A DNA stretch of 14,339 nt from assembly GCA_030433195.1 (NCBI GenBank), contig JAUIME010000043.1, positions 1 through 14,339 on the forward strand, given 5' to 3'. Source of the stretch: a bacterium (GTDB lineage Bacteria; Planctomycetota; JACOTG01; JAUIME01). Shown here piece by piece: positions 1 through 6,397 of this stretch. Position 1 is the first letter of the stretch. Each line of letters starts with the position of its first letter. The translations under genes were made by a program, and so were the position numbers. A model generated the notes under the pieces. It was not told the DNA's origin, did not search any database, and saw only the letters and a list, made by a program, of their open reading frames with translations.

Positions 1-266
1 ATTGCAACTACGACAAGATCGCCCAGGCGATCTCGACGCTCCCCGACGACGAGATTCGCGAGATCCTCGGCGCGAACCACAGTCAACGCGTCACGTGTCA
101 CTTCTGCGGCGAGGTCTACACGGTGCGGGAGGAGACGCTTCGCGAGATCCTCGAGGCGAGCGAGAACGACTCAGCCAACGTCGACGAAGACGAAGCGAGC
201 GAGTCGAACGCGGGCGACGGCGGGGACCCCGACCGCACGGATTCGAGCGATCGCGACGCCGGCTGA
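1..266 (+). CDS. hslO: Hsp33 redox-regulated chaperonin, C-terminal fragment
   Basis: Only the last 87 residues are in the window (first complete codon at position 3, stop TGA at 264-266). The first residue is Cys, consistent with the second Cys of the Hsp33 C-x-C zinc pair. A helix follows (AQAISTLPDDEIREIL), and then the second zinc pair in TCHFCGEVYTV. This C-x-C plus C-x-x-C arrangement with the 'FC..Y' ending is diagnostic of the redox-switch domain of Hsp33. That cytosolic chaperone releases zinc and forms disulfides under oxidative stress to hold unfolded proteins. After the domain there is an acidic, Ser/Asp/Glu-rich tail of about 35 residues with no fold signature. The upstream domain is outside the window. 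The family call is strong; the tail's role is unknown. Confidence 0.9.
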   Translation, partial: CNYDKIAQAISTLPDDEIREILGANHSQRVTCHFCGEVYTVREETLREILEASENDSANVDEDEASESNAGDGGDPDRTDSSDRDAG

Positions 267-322
267 TCGGCGGGCGCTCGCGGGCCACTTTCGGCGCCGC
301 CACGAACCCCTCCGCGACGCGT

Positions 323-350
323 TTGCGATTCCGCAGCGAGCCGCTATACT
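323..350 (+). promoter_or_regulatory. Sigma-70-type promoter upstream of the DUF4265 gene
   Basis: TTGCGA (323-328), a 16-base spacer and TATACT (345-350) match the housekeeping consensus at 4/6 and 5/6 positions. This AT-rich -10 stands out in the GC-rich gap 267-422. Transcription would start near 357, giving a leader of about 65 bases before ATG 423. It is the most likely promoter for the 423-2602 gene group. Nothing else was recognised in 267-422, and no clear terminator for the Hsp33 gene. Confidence 0.6.
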
Positions 351-422
351 AGTGGCCGTTTCGGCGGTTCCGAATCTCGGGACCGACCGTGGGTTCCGCC
401 AGGGCGCTTGGGTCCGGAGAGC

Positions 423-872
423 ATGAGCGAAAGCGAAGAGAAAGTACGAATCGGCTTCGTCGACGACGAGGGCGACACCGAAGCGATCTGGGGCGTGCCC
501 GTCGGCGACGGCACGTATCGCCTCGAGGGCAGCCCGTTCTACGTCTACGGCGTGTCCGTCGGGGACACCGTCGAAGCCAAAGAAGAAGACGGGTTGCTGC
601 GCTTCGTGCGGGTGAAGGAAAGCTCCGGCAACCGCACGATACGGGTCTTCACCAAGGAAGGCGAAGACTCGACAAACCAGTTCTTCAAGAAGGTCGGCAA
701 GCTCGGCTGTCGCTACGACGGATTCAACGCGCGCATGTTCGCCGTGATCGTTCCGCCGGAAGTCGAGATGAAGACACTGACCGAATTCCTTCGCAAGTCC
801 GACCTCGATTGGGAGTACGTGAATCCCACGCTCGAGGAGGTCAAGGCGGCCGAAGCGGAAGCGGGCGAGTAA
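423..872 (+). CDS. DUF4265 domain-containing protein
   Basis: A 149-residue soluble acidic protein with no signal peptide or membrane segment. The core (about residues 5-135) has the DUF4265 pattern: a beta strand (VRIGFVDD), then 'EAIWGVPVGDGTYRLEGSPFYVYGVSVGDTVEA', in which the lone Trp, the 'NSPF'-like turn and the 'GD.V.A' strand are family landmarks. A 'SGNRTIRV' segment and an alpha/beta half follow. The biochemical function of this family is not known. ATG 423 was chosen because the conserved part begins just after it and GGAGA lies at 416-420; an in-frame TTG at 408 would add five residues. It is the first gene after the promoter at 345, and the membrane pair downstream starts 51 bases after its stop, so they may be co-transcribed. 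Confidence 0.75.
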   Translation: MSESEEKVRIGFVDDEGDTEAIWGVPVGDGTYRLEGSPFYVYGVSVGDTVEAKEEDGLLRFVRVKESSGNRTIRVFTKEGEDSTNQFFKKVGKLGCRYDGFNARMFAVIVPPEVEMKTLTEFLRKSDLDWEYVNPTLEEVKAAEAEAGE

Positions 873-923
873 ACGAGTCGGCGCCCATCGCCGCCTGACG
901 GACAACCGACGAAAGACCTCCTC

Positions 924-1130
924 GTGCAACGACGCATCGCACTCGGCATCGCGTGGTTCGGCTTCGCGACGCTGCTCGCACTCCACATCGACTACTGGCG
1001 CCCCCAGCGCGTGATCGTGTACGGCGGCGTCCTGCCCGAAGAGATCGGCTATCGCATGCTGTGGATGGCCGGCGCGTGGATCCTGCTCCTGTTCGTTTGC
1101 GCGCGCCTCTTCGAGGACCGCTCGGGATGA
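924..1130 (+). CDS. DUF3311 small membrane protein, symporter partner
   Basis: A 68-residue integral membrane protein with two hydrophobic helices (about residues 5-22 and 44-61). Between them is a polar loop, HIDYWRPQRVIVYGGVLPEEIGYR, that resembles the DUF3311 signature (Asp-x-Trp, then a 'GxLP' turn and an aromatic Tyr before the second helix). Genes of this kind commonly sit directly upstream of sodium:solute symporters. Here the last base pairs form ATGA, so its stop overlaps the symporter start by 4 bases and translation is probably coupled. The start is GTG 924 with only a weak GAAAG upstream. The likely role is as an accessory subunit or assembly partner of the transporter; this is inferred from the pairing, not shown. 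Confidence 0.75.
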   Translation: MQRRIALGIAWFGFATLLALHIDYWRPQRVIVYGGVLPEEIGYRMLWMAGAWILLLFVCARLFEDRSG

Positions 1131-2602
1131 GCCTCACGACGATCGGAATCGCTCTGGTCGTCTACGCCGGCTTGGTTCTCTTCCTCGGAGTTCTATCGAC
1201 GCGTCGATCGTCGACTTCCCCCGAGGAGTACTTCCTCGCAGGGCGAAAGCTCGGGACGCTCGTCCTCTTCATGGCGCTCTTCGGAACGAACGCGACGTCG
1301 TTCGTCCTCGTCGGGGTTCCCGGACAGGCGTATCACGACGGCGTCGGCATCTTCGGACTCAACGCGCCGATCGTCGCGTTGTGCACGCCCCTGACGTTCC
1401 TCATCGTCGGAATCCCGGCCGCGCGCATGGCGCGGCGTTTGAATGCCGTGACGCCGGCGGAACTCTACGCGAAGCGATTCGCGTCGCCGCTCGTGGGCAT
1501 GATCCTGTTCGTCTTCTTTCTCGCGTACACCCTTCCCTACATGGTCGTCGCCGTGAAGGGCGCGGCCGTGACGCTCGACCGCGTGACCGATGGCGCGATC
1601 CCGATGGCCGCGGGCGCTGCCGCCGTCATCACCGTCGCGCTCGCGTACACGACCGTCGGGGGCATGCGCGCGACGGCGTGGACGAACGTCCTCCAGGGTT
1701 CGATCTTCGCGACGTTCCTGATCGTGGCGATCGTGCTCATCGCGCATTCGATGGGCGGCGTCGACGTGGCGATGGATCGCGTCGAGGCCGTCAATCCCGA
1801 TTTGTTGCGTGTCGATCGCGATCGCGACATCTTCGAGCCACGTGCATGGACGTCGTGGGCGCTCTTGATCTCGCTGACCGTGGTCGCGTTCCCGCACATG
1901 TTCGTGCGGCTCCTCGCCGCCGAAAGCGAACGCGCACTCACGACGGTATGCAAGCTGTACCCGATCGCCCTCGCCGCACTGTGGCTACCGCCCGTCTTGA
2001 TCGGCGTTTGGGGAGCCGCCGAATTCCCGGGACTCGAAGGACGCGAATCCGATCAGATCTTCGCGATGATGATCCTCGAGCATCTCCCCGAAGTGCTCGC
2101 CGCGATCGGATTCCTGGCCGTGCTCGCCGCGGTCATGTCGACGATCGACGCACAGATCCTCACGCTCGGTTCGATGCTGACGCGCGACGTGCTCGACCGC
2201 CTCCGACCGCCGACCGGCGAACGCGACGACAGCCGCGACATTCGCAATGCGCGTGTGTTCGGAGTGGCGATCGCCGCGGTCGTACTCGTGCTGTCCCTCA
2301 CGTGGGGCCAGTCGGTATACGGCATCGCTTCGATCGCGTTCAGCGGCTACGTAACGCTGACTCCGACGCTCTACCTCGGCGTCACGTGGCGGCGCTTCAA
2401 CAAGGAAGGAGCGATCGCGTCCGTCCTCTGCGGCAACGTCGTGCTCGCTCTCGGGCTCACGGGAGTGCTGCCGACGTTCGGCTTCCTGCCCGTCTTCTGG
2501 GCTTGGTTGGCCGCGATCGCGGCCGCGTGGCTCGTGACGCTCCGCACCCCGCCCCCGCCCGCGACCGCGAACTTCATGGCGTTCGGTTTTCGCAAGGGCT
2601 GA
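1127..2602 (+). CDS. Sodium:solute symporter (SSS) family transporter
   Basis: A 491-residue polytopic inner-membrane protein with about 13 predicted hydrophobic helices, the usual SSS number. The N-terminus (helix, then STSPEEYFLAGRKLG) is the typical SSS opening, followed by a helix with 'FGTNATSFVLVGVPGQAYHDG', the region that forms part of the sodium and substrate sites. Other family landmarks are 'TTVGGMRATAWTNVLQG' (SSS signature region) and 'AVMSTIDAQILTLGSMLTRDV' in the later half. The substrate cannot be read from the sequence; pantothenate, proline, sugar and carboxylate carriers share this fold. The start ATG lies in the ATGA overlap with the DUF3311 gene. An upstream in-frame extension to 953 would run through that gene and is rejected. 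No clear terminator follows. Confidence 0.88.
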   Translation: MSLTTIGIALVVYAGLVLFLGVLSTRRSSTSPEEYFLAGRKLGTLVLFMALFGTNATSFVLVGVPGQAYHDGVGIFGLNAPIVALCTPLTFLIVGIPAARMARRLNAVTPAELYAKRFASPLVGMILFVFFLAYTLPYMVVAVKGAAVTLDRVTDGAIPMAAGAAAVITVALAYTTVGGMRATAWTNVLQGSIFATFLIVAIVLIAHSMGGVDVAMDRVEAVNPDLLRVDRDRDIFEPRAWTSWALLISLTVVAFPHMFVRLLAAESERALTTVCKLYPIALAALWLPPVLIGVWGAAEFPGLEGRESDQIFAMMILEHLPEVLAAIGFLAVLAAVMSTIDAQILTLGSMLTRDVLDRLRPPTGERDDSRDIRNARVFGVAIAAVVLVLSLTWGQSVYGIASIAFSGYVTLTPTLYLGVTWRRFNKEGAIASVLCGNVVLALGLTGVLPTFGFLPVFWAWLAAIAAAWLVTLRTPPPPATANFMAFGFRKG

Positions 2603-2615
2603 CGCGCTCGTAGCG

Positions 2616-2654
2616 CCTGGCACCCTCTTGCACCGCGCGCGTCGGCCTGCCAGG
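2616..2654. repeat. Inverted repeat CCTGGCA / TGCCAGG, possible operator
   Basis: CCTGGCA at 2616-2622 is the exact reverse complement of TGCCAGG at 2648-2654, separated by 25 bases. The arms flank a possible -35 element and the right arm overlaps the possible -10 of the VOC gene, which is where a repressor site would lie. It could also form a weak RNA stem, but no T tract follows. Seven matching bases in a GC-rich region can arise by chance. Confidence 0.35.
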
Positions 2655-2656
2655 AT
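2628..2656 (+). promoter_or_regulatory. Possible promoter of the VOC gene
   Basis: TTGCAC (2628-2633), 17 bases, then CAGGAT (2651-2656). The -35 matches 4-5 of 6 consensus bases, while the -10 matches only at the key A, A and T positions. It is the best candidate in the gap 2603-2740. Confidence 0.35.
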
Positions 2657-2725
2657 GGCCGCTCTGACGCGAGGCGTCCGGCATCGCGTCCCCCGAGATT
2701 CGCGTCCGAATCCGATTCCGAACCC

Positions 2726-2734
2726 TAAGGAGGA
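2726..2734 (+). promoter_or_regulatory. Near-perfect Shine-Dalgarno of the VOC gene
   Basis: TAAGGAGGA is complementary to eight or more bases of the 16S rRNA tail and lies 7 bases before ATG 2741. It is by far the strongest ribosome binding site in the window, suggesting high expression, and it fixes the start codon. Confidence 0.85.
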
Positions 2735-2740
2735 CCATCG

Positions 2741-3232
2741 ATGTCGAACGTCAAACCGATTCCCGACCACTTCAACCGAGTGAGCGCCCACCTCATCATC
2801 AAGGGCGCTGCGGAGGCCATGGACTTCTACACGAAGGCCTTCGGCGGCGAAGAGCTCTGCCGCATGCCCGGCCCCGACGGCAAGTCGGTGATGTACGGCG
2901 AAGTCAAGATCGGCGACTCGGTCGTCATGGTCTCGGAAGAGTGGCCCGGCGAAGGCCCCGCGTCGCCGACCACGCTGAAGAACAGCTGCGTGACGATCCA
3001 CATCTACACCGAAGATGCCAAGGCCGCGCACCAAAAAGCCGTCGATGCGGGCGCGACGTCGACGATGCCCGTCATGGAGATGTTCTGGGGCGATCTCTAC
3101 GGTCGAGTGGTCGATCCGTACGGCCACCACTGGTCGTTCGCGACCCACGTGAAAGACATGACGCCCGAAGAGATGGCGAAGGCCGCCGCCGCGGCAATGG
3201 CCGAGATGGGCGGCGACTGCAAGCCCGACTGA
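2741..3232 (+). CDS. VOC family (PhnB/glyoxalase-like) protein
   Basis: A 163-residue cytosolic protein made of one vicinal-oxygen-chelate domain (about residues 8-138) of two beta-alpha-beta-beta-beta modules. Module one starts 'VSAHLIIKGAAEAMDFYTKAFGGEE', the classic glyoxalase/bleomycin-resistance opening. Module two runs from 'CVTIHIYTEDAKAAHQKAVDAGA' to 'MEMFWGDLYGRVVDPYGHHWSFATH', and this last stretch is the hallmark of the PhnB-like subgroup. Members of this subgroup are often annotated as glyoxalases or resistance proteins, but few have a proven reaction. The substrate is therefore unknown here. The C-terminal tail is an Ala/Met-rich helix ending in GGDCKPD. The gene is a single transcription unit with its own strong ribosome binding site, ended by the terminator at 3289. 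Confidence 0.87.
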   Translation: MSNVKPIPDHFNRVSAHLIIKGAAEAMDFYTKAFGGEELCRMPGPDGKSVMYGEVKIGDSVVMVSEEWPGEGPASPTTLKNSCVTIHIYTEDAKAAHQKAVDAGATSTMPVMEMFWGDLYGRVVDPYGHHWSFATHVKDMTPEEMAKAAAAAMAEMGGDCKPD

Positions 3233-3288
3233 TCGCCGACCGACCACGTCGCAGTCGATCCGACTCGTCGAACGAAGACCCGATCCAC

Positions 3289-3324
3289 CGGGCGCCGTCG
3301 CGAACCTGTCGGCGCCCGTTTCGT
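3289..3324 (+). terminator. Rho-independent terminator after the VOC gene
   Basis: CGGGCGCCG (3289-3297) pairs perfectly with CGGCGCCCG (3310-3318) over 9 bases with a 12-base loop, followed by TTTCGTTTCG. It lies 56 bases after the VOC stop in the 103-base gap between convergent genes. The T-rich side faces the plus strand, but the stem may also slow transcription coming from the minus-strand ATP-grasp gene. Confidence 0.75.
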
Positions 3325-3335
3325 TTCGACCTTCG

Positions 3336-4196
3336 TCACGCCAAGCGCGAGCGCACCGCTTCGGCAAAGCGTCGCGCCCCCGTCGCATCGTGCCGGAAGA
3401 AGAGCGAAGGCTCGACGAGCTCCAACTCGACGAGTCGAGGGGCGCCCGAATCGTCTCGCAGATAGTCGACGCGCGCGTACAAGAGATCCTCGAATCCGGA
3501 TGCCGCGACGGCTCGCCGGGCGAGATCGCGTTCCTCGGCCGAAGCTTCGTGCGCCGCGTCGGATGCACCGAAGTCGTCTTGCACGCGGTAGTCTCCCGCG
3601 ACCGGAACCTTGCGCACCGCGTGCGAGAACTCGCCGTCGAACAGAACGATCGAGCACTCGCCGTGGCTCTCTACCGAGGCGAGATACGGTTGGACCATCG
3701 CACCCGACTTCGCGGCGAGCTCGTCGAGGTGCCGCTGGGCGGCTGCGAGGTCCGTCCGATCGAAACGCAGCGTCGCCTCGGCCGTCGAACCGATCACGGG
3801 CTTCATGAAGCCGCGCTCCCACCCGCACCGCTCGACGATCTCGGCGATCTGGCGGCGCTCCCCCGGCAATACCCACTCGGTCGGCACGATCGGAACGTCA
3901 CGCGACTCGAGCTCGCGCAGGTACGTCTTGCGCGTATTCCAGCGCACGACGTCGGCGGGATTGTAGAGCTTCGTGACGCTCTCGACCGAATCGGCCCACG
4001 CGACGAAGGCCTCGTGTTTGGCCGTGTAGTCCCATGTGGTGCGGATCACGACCGCGTCGTAGCGCGACCAATCGACGGAACGATCGTCCCAAGCGACACG
4101 TGCGGCCTCGATCCCGAGATCCGCGAGCGCGGCGTGAAACGGCGAGTCGTCGACTTCCCAATCCGGAAGGTTCGATTGCGTGGCAAGAGCGATCAT
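3336..4196 (-). CDS. ATP-grasp ligase, RimK/DcsG-like
   Basis: A 286-residue cytosolic protein. The N-terminal domain (about 1-95) opens with MIALATQSNLPDW, followed by 'VAWDDRSVDWSRYDAVVIRTTWDYT' and 'LYNPADVVRWNTRKTYLREL', a pattern seen in a family of ATP-grasp proteins related to the D-cycloserine synthesis protein DcsG. The ATP-grasp core includes 'GFMKPVIGS' (Lys132, likely ATP-phosphate contact), 'MVQPYLASVESHGECSIVLFDGEFSHAV', and the metal-binding end 'LVELELVEPSLFF' (acidic residues Glu257, Glu259, Glu262). Such enzymes join a carboxylate to an amine through an acyl phosphate; the substrates are not predictable. ATG 4196 is chosen because homology starts there; TTG 4214 would add six residues. 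No Shine-Dalgarno is visible, and the promoter next to it implies a leaderless message. It is divergent from the deacetylase gene. Confidence 0.82.
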   Translation of the reverse strand: MIALATQSNLPDWEVDDSPFHAALADLGIEAARVAWDDRSVDWSRYDAVVIRTTWDYTAKHEAFVAWADSVESVTKLYNPADVVRWNTRKTYLRELESRDVPIVPTEWVLPGERRQIAEIVERCGWERGFMKPVIGSTAEATLRFDRTDLAAAQRHLDELAAKSGAMVQPYLASVESHGECSIVLFDGEFSHAVRKVPVAGDYRVQDDFGASDAAHEASAEERDLARRAVAASGFEDLLYARVDYLRDDSGAPRLVELELVEPSLFFRHDATGARRFAEAVRSRLA

Positions 4197-4204
4197 GGGC
4201 GCCG

Positions 4205-4233
4205 AATCTAGCAACCGTCGAGATTCGTGTCAC
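4205..4233 (-). promoter_or_regulatory. Promoter of the ATP-grasp gene (likely leaderless)
   Basis: On the minus strand, GTGACA (4233-4228), exactly 17 bases, then TAGATT (4210-4205) match the housekeeping consensus at 5/6 and 4/6 positions. Transcription would begin about 4198-4199, only two or three bases before ATG 4196, so the mRNA would have essentially no leader. This agrees with the absence of a ribosome binding site. Confidence 0.55.
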
Positions 4234-4262
4234 GCCCGATCGCATGCGAGAATCCCACGATC

Positions 4263-5228
4263 ATGAACCGATCCTCGGACGCACCCCCGCGACGATCGCT
4301 CCCGCTCGTCTATCACCCCGCCTACGACGTTCCGATGCCGGAAGGCCATCCGTTTCCGATGTCGAAGTTTCGCGCGTTGTACGAGTACCTGCTCGCCGAG
4401 GGGCTCGCGACGCCCGACCAATTCCACACGCCCGTGCCGATCCCGCGCGAAGCCGTCGAGGCCGTACACGACGCGGCCTACGTCGCCGCGTATCTCGACG
4501 GCACGCTCGAAGCGCGCGCGCTCCGCCGAATCGGATTCCCCTGGTCCCCCGCCGTGGTGCGGCGCACGATGTACGCGGCCGGGGGGACGCTTCTCACGGC
4601 GCGCTTGGCCCTCGAGCACGGGATCGCGTGCAACACCGCGGGAGGCACACACCACGCGTTCGCCGACTACGGCTCGGGGTTCTGCATCTTCCACGACATG
4701 GCCATCGCGATCCGGCTGCTGCAAGGCGAGCAGGCGATCGCACGCGCTCTCATCGTCGATCTCGACGTGCATCAAGGAGACGGCACCGCAATGATCTTCG
4801 CGAACGACCCGAGCGTCTTCACGTTCTCGATGCACGGGGCGACCAACTTCCCGCGCATCAAGCGCACGAGTGATCTCGACGTGGCGCTTCCCGACGACAC
4901 GGAAGACGACGCATACCTCGAGATCCTGCGGTCGTACCTTCCGCGCCTGCTCGACGACGTGCGCCCCGATCTCGTTTTCTACGACGCGGGCGTCGACCCG
5001 CACCGCGACGACCGATTCGGAAAACTGGCGCTCACCGACGCGGGGCTCGCGGCGCGCGACCGCTACGTACTCGAGTCGTGCCGCGCGACCGAGACTCCCG
5101 TGGCGGCGGTCATCGGCGGCGGCTACGACCGCGACCTCGCGCGTCTCGTGCGCCGCCATGCGCTGCTGCATCGCGCCGCGACCGACGTCTTGCGAGATTC
5201 CGACCGGATTGGGATCATCGACGCCTAG
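4263..5228 (+). CDS. Histone deacetylase family protein, class IV (HDAC11-like)
   Basis: A 321-residue cytosolic zinc-dependent deacylase. All key residues are present: the His-His dyad in GGTHHAF (His130, His131), zinc ligands Asp168 and His170 in DLDVHQGDGT, zinc ligand Asp245 in YDAGVDPHRDDRFG, and the catalytic Tyr288 in GGGYD. The pattern 'GSGFCIFHDMAIAI' after the dyad and 'DDRFGKLALTDAGLAARD' after the third ligand resemble class IV enzymes (human HDAC11) more than AcuC or the polyamine deacetylases. Bacteria have no histones of the eukaryotic type, so the substrate may be an acylated protein lysine, polyamine or other acyl-amine. ATG 4263 was chosen because the family begins near 'LPLVYHPAY'; GTG 4227 would add 12 residues overlapping the opposite promoter. 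DusA follows after 56 bases and may share its transcript. Confidence 0.9.
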   Translation: MNRSSDAPPRRSLPLVYHPAYDVPMPEGHPFPMSKFRALYEYLLAEGLATPDQFHTPVPIPREAVEAVHDAAYVAAYLDGTLEARALRRIGFPWSPAVVRRTMYAAGGTLLTARLALEHGIACNTAGGTHHAFADYGSGFCIFHDMAIAIRLLQGEQAIARALIVDLDVHQGDGTAMIFANDPSVFTFSMHGATNFPRIKRTSDLDVALPDDTEDDAYLEILRSYLPRLLDDVRPDLVFYDAGVDPHRDDRFGKLALTDAGLAARDRYVLESCRATETPVAAVIGGGYDRDLARLVRRHALLHRAATDVLRDSDRIGIIDA

Positions 5229-5284
5229 CAGCCCACGATCACCCCGCCGAGCCCGCCCATCGAGATCTCCTCGAACGAGCCCCC

Positions 5285-6385
5285 ATGACGACGAGCCCCA
5301 TCGACACGACCGATTCGAGCGCCGACTCCCGCGATGCGCAAGGCCCGCCCGCCTGTGCGGCCCCGTCCGGCGCGGACGAGCGCGCTCGCCGCGGAGGACT
5401 GTGGCCGCTGAGCGTCGCGCCGATGATGGAGCGGACCGATCGGCACTATCGGTGGATCGCGCGGCGCCTCACGAAGCGCACGCTGCTCTACACGGAAATG
5501 GTGACCACGGGCGCCATCCTTCACGGGGATCGCGACGAGATCCTCGGGTTCTCTCCCGAAGACGAGTCACCCGTCGCGCTCCAACTCGGCGGCGACGATC
5601 CCGCCGAGCTCGCGACGTGCGCTCGCATCGGCGTCGACCTCGGCTACGACGAAATCAACCTCAACGTCGGCTGCCCGAGCGATGCGGTGCAACGCGGTCG
5701 CTTCGGCGCGTGCCTCATGGGCGAGCCGACGCGCGTCGCCGATGCCGTCGCCGCGATGCGCGCCGCCGTCCCCGTCCCGGTCACCGTGAAACATCGCATC
5801 GGCATCGACGACCGCGACCGCTACGAAGACCTCGAGAACTTCGTCGCGACCGTCGCCGCCGCGGGTTGCGATCGATTCACGGTGCACGCGCGCAAAGCTT
5901 GGCTGAGCGGGCTGAGCCCGAAGCAGAACCGCACCGTCCCGCCGCTGCGTTACGAAGACGTCTATCGGCTGAAACGCGAGCATCCCGATCTCGTCATCGA
6001 GATCAACGGCGGCATCCGCACGCTCGAAGCGACACGCGATCACCTCGAGCACGTCGACGGAGTGATGATCGGACGCGCCGCGTACGACGATCCCATGCTA
6101 CTCGCACACGCCGACCGAGTGATCTTCGAGGACGCCGATGCCGACGAATCGACGACGCGCCGCGCGTTGCTCGAGTTGACGATTCCCTATGCCGAGACGT
6201 GGCACGGCCGCGGGCTTCCGCTGCGCGTGATCGCGCGGCATCTGCACGGACTGTTTTGCGGCGTCGCGGGAGCGCGCGCTTGGAAACGAACCCTCGCGGA
6301 TCGCGTCCTCCGCCGCGACGCGACACCCGACGAATTCCGCGCCGCCATTCGCGCGCTGCCCGACGCGGCCCTCGACCGACGCTGA
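5285..6385 (+). CDS. dusA: tRNA-dihydrouridine synthase, DusA-like
   Basis: A 366-residue FMN-dependent TIM-barrel enzyme that reduces uridine to dihydrouridine in the D-loop of tRNA. The FMN-binding opening 'SVAPMMERTDRHYR' (from about residue 43) with 'TDRHYR' is typical of the DusA subfamily. The catalytic Cys130 lies in 'NLNVGCPSD', followed by 'QRGRFGACLMGEP'; Lys169-His170 in 'VTVKHRIGIDD' contact FMN and the uracil. 'FTVHARKAWLSGLSPKQNR' is another DusA-specific stretch, then 'INGGIRT' and 'DGVMIGRAAYDDP' bind the FMN phosphate. The C-terminal helical tRNA-binding domain contains 'RHLHGLFCGVAGARAWKR'. The first 40 or so residues (TTSPIDTTDSSADS...) look disordered and are longer than in E. 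coli; an internal start is not excluded. The ribosome binding site is weak. It ends six bases from the stop of the convergent gene. Confidence 0.92.
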   Translation: MTTSPIDTTDSSADSRDAQGPPACAAPSGADERARRGGLWPLSVAPMMERTDRHYRWIARRLTKRTLLYTEMVTTGAILHGDRDEILGFSPEDESPVALQLGGDDPAELATCARIGVDLGYDEINLNVGCPSDAVQRGRFGACLMGEPTRVADAVAAMRAAVPVPVTVKHRIGIDDRDRYEDLENFVATVAAAGCDRFTVHARKAWLSGLSPKQNRTVPPLRYEDVYRLKREHPDLVIEINGGIRTLEATRDHLEHVDGVMIGRAAYDDPMLLAHADRVIFEDADADESTTRRALLELTIPYAETWHGRGLPLRVIARHLHGLFCGVAGARAWKRTLADRVLRRDATPDEFRAAIRALPDAALDRR

Positions 6386-6397
6386 CAGCGATCAGCG
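6380..6397. terminator. Shared hairpin holding both convergent stop codons
   Basis: CGCTGA (6380-6385) and TCAGCG (6392-6397) are perfect reverse complements around a 6-base loop. Each arm is the final Arg codon plus the TGA stop of one gene, DusA on plus and the FG-GAP gene on minus. The stem is short and no T tract follows on plus (CTTGATC), so strong intrinsic termination is doubtful; it may act as a weak two-way 3' end. Confidence 0.4.

Noticed and set aside
2618..2632. Sigma-54-like promoter TGGCAC-cctc-TTGCA upstream of the VOC gene
   Set aside because: The distance between the invariant GG and GC is 9 bases instead of the required 10, so it should not be functional. The same bases fit better as part of an inverted repeat and a sigma-70 -35.
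1985..3568. Open frame of 527 codons on the minus strand
   Set aside because: It crosses the symporter, the VOC gene and the clear terminator between them and has no domain signature. The plus-strand genes explain the region.
4227..4262. GTG 4227 as the start of the deacetylase
   Set aside because: It would add 12 residues with no family similarity and overlap the -35 of the opposite promoter. ATG 4263 fits the conserved start.
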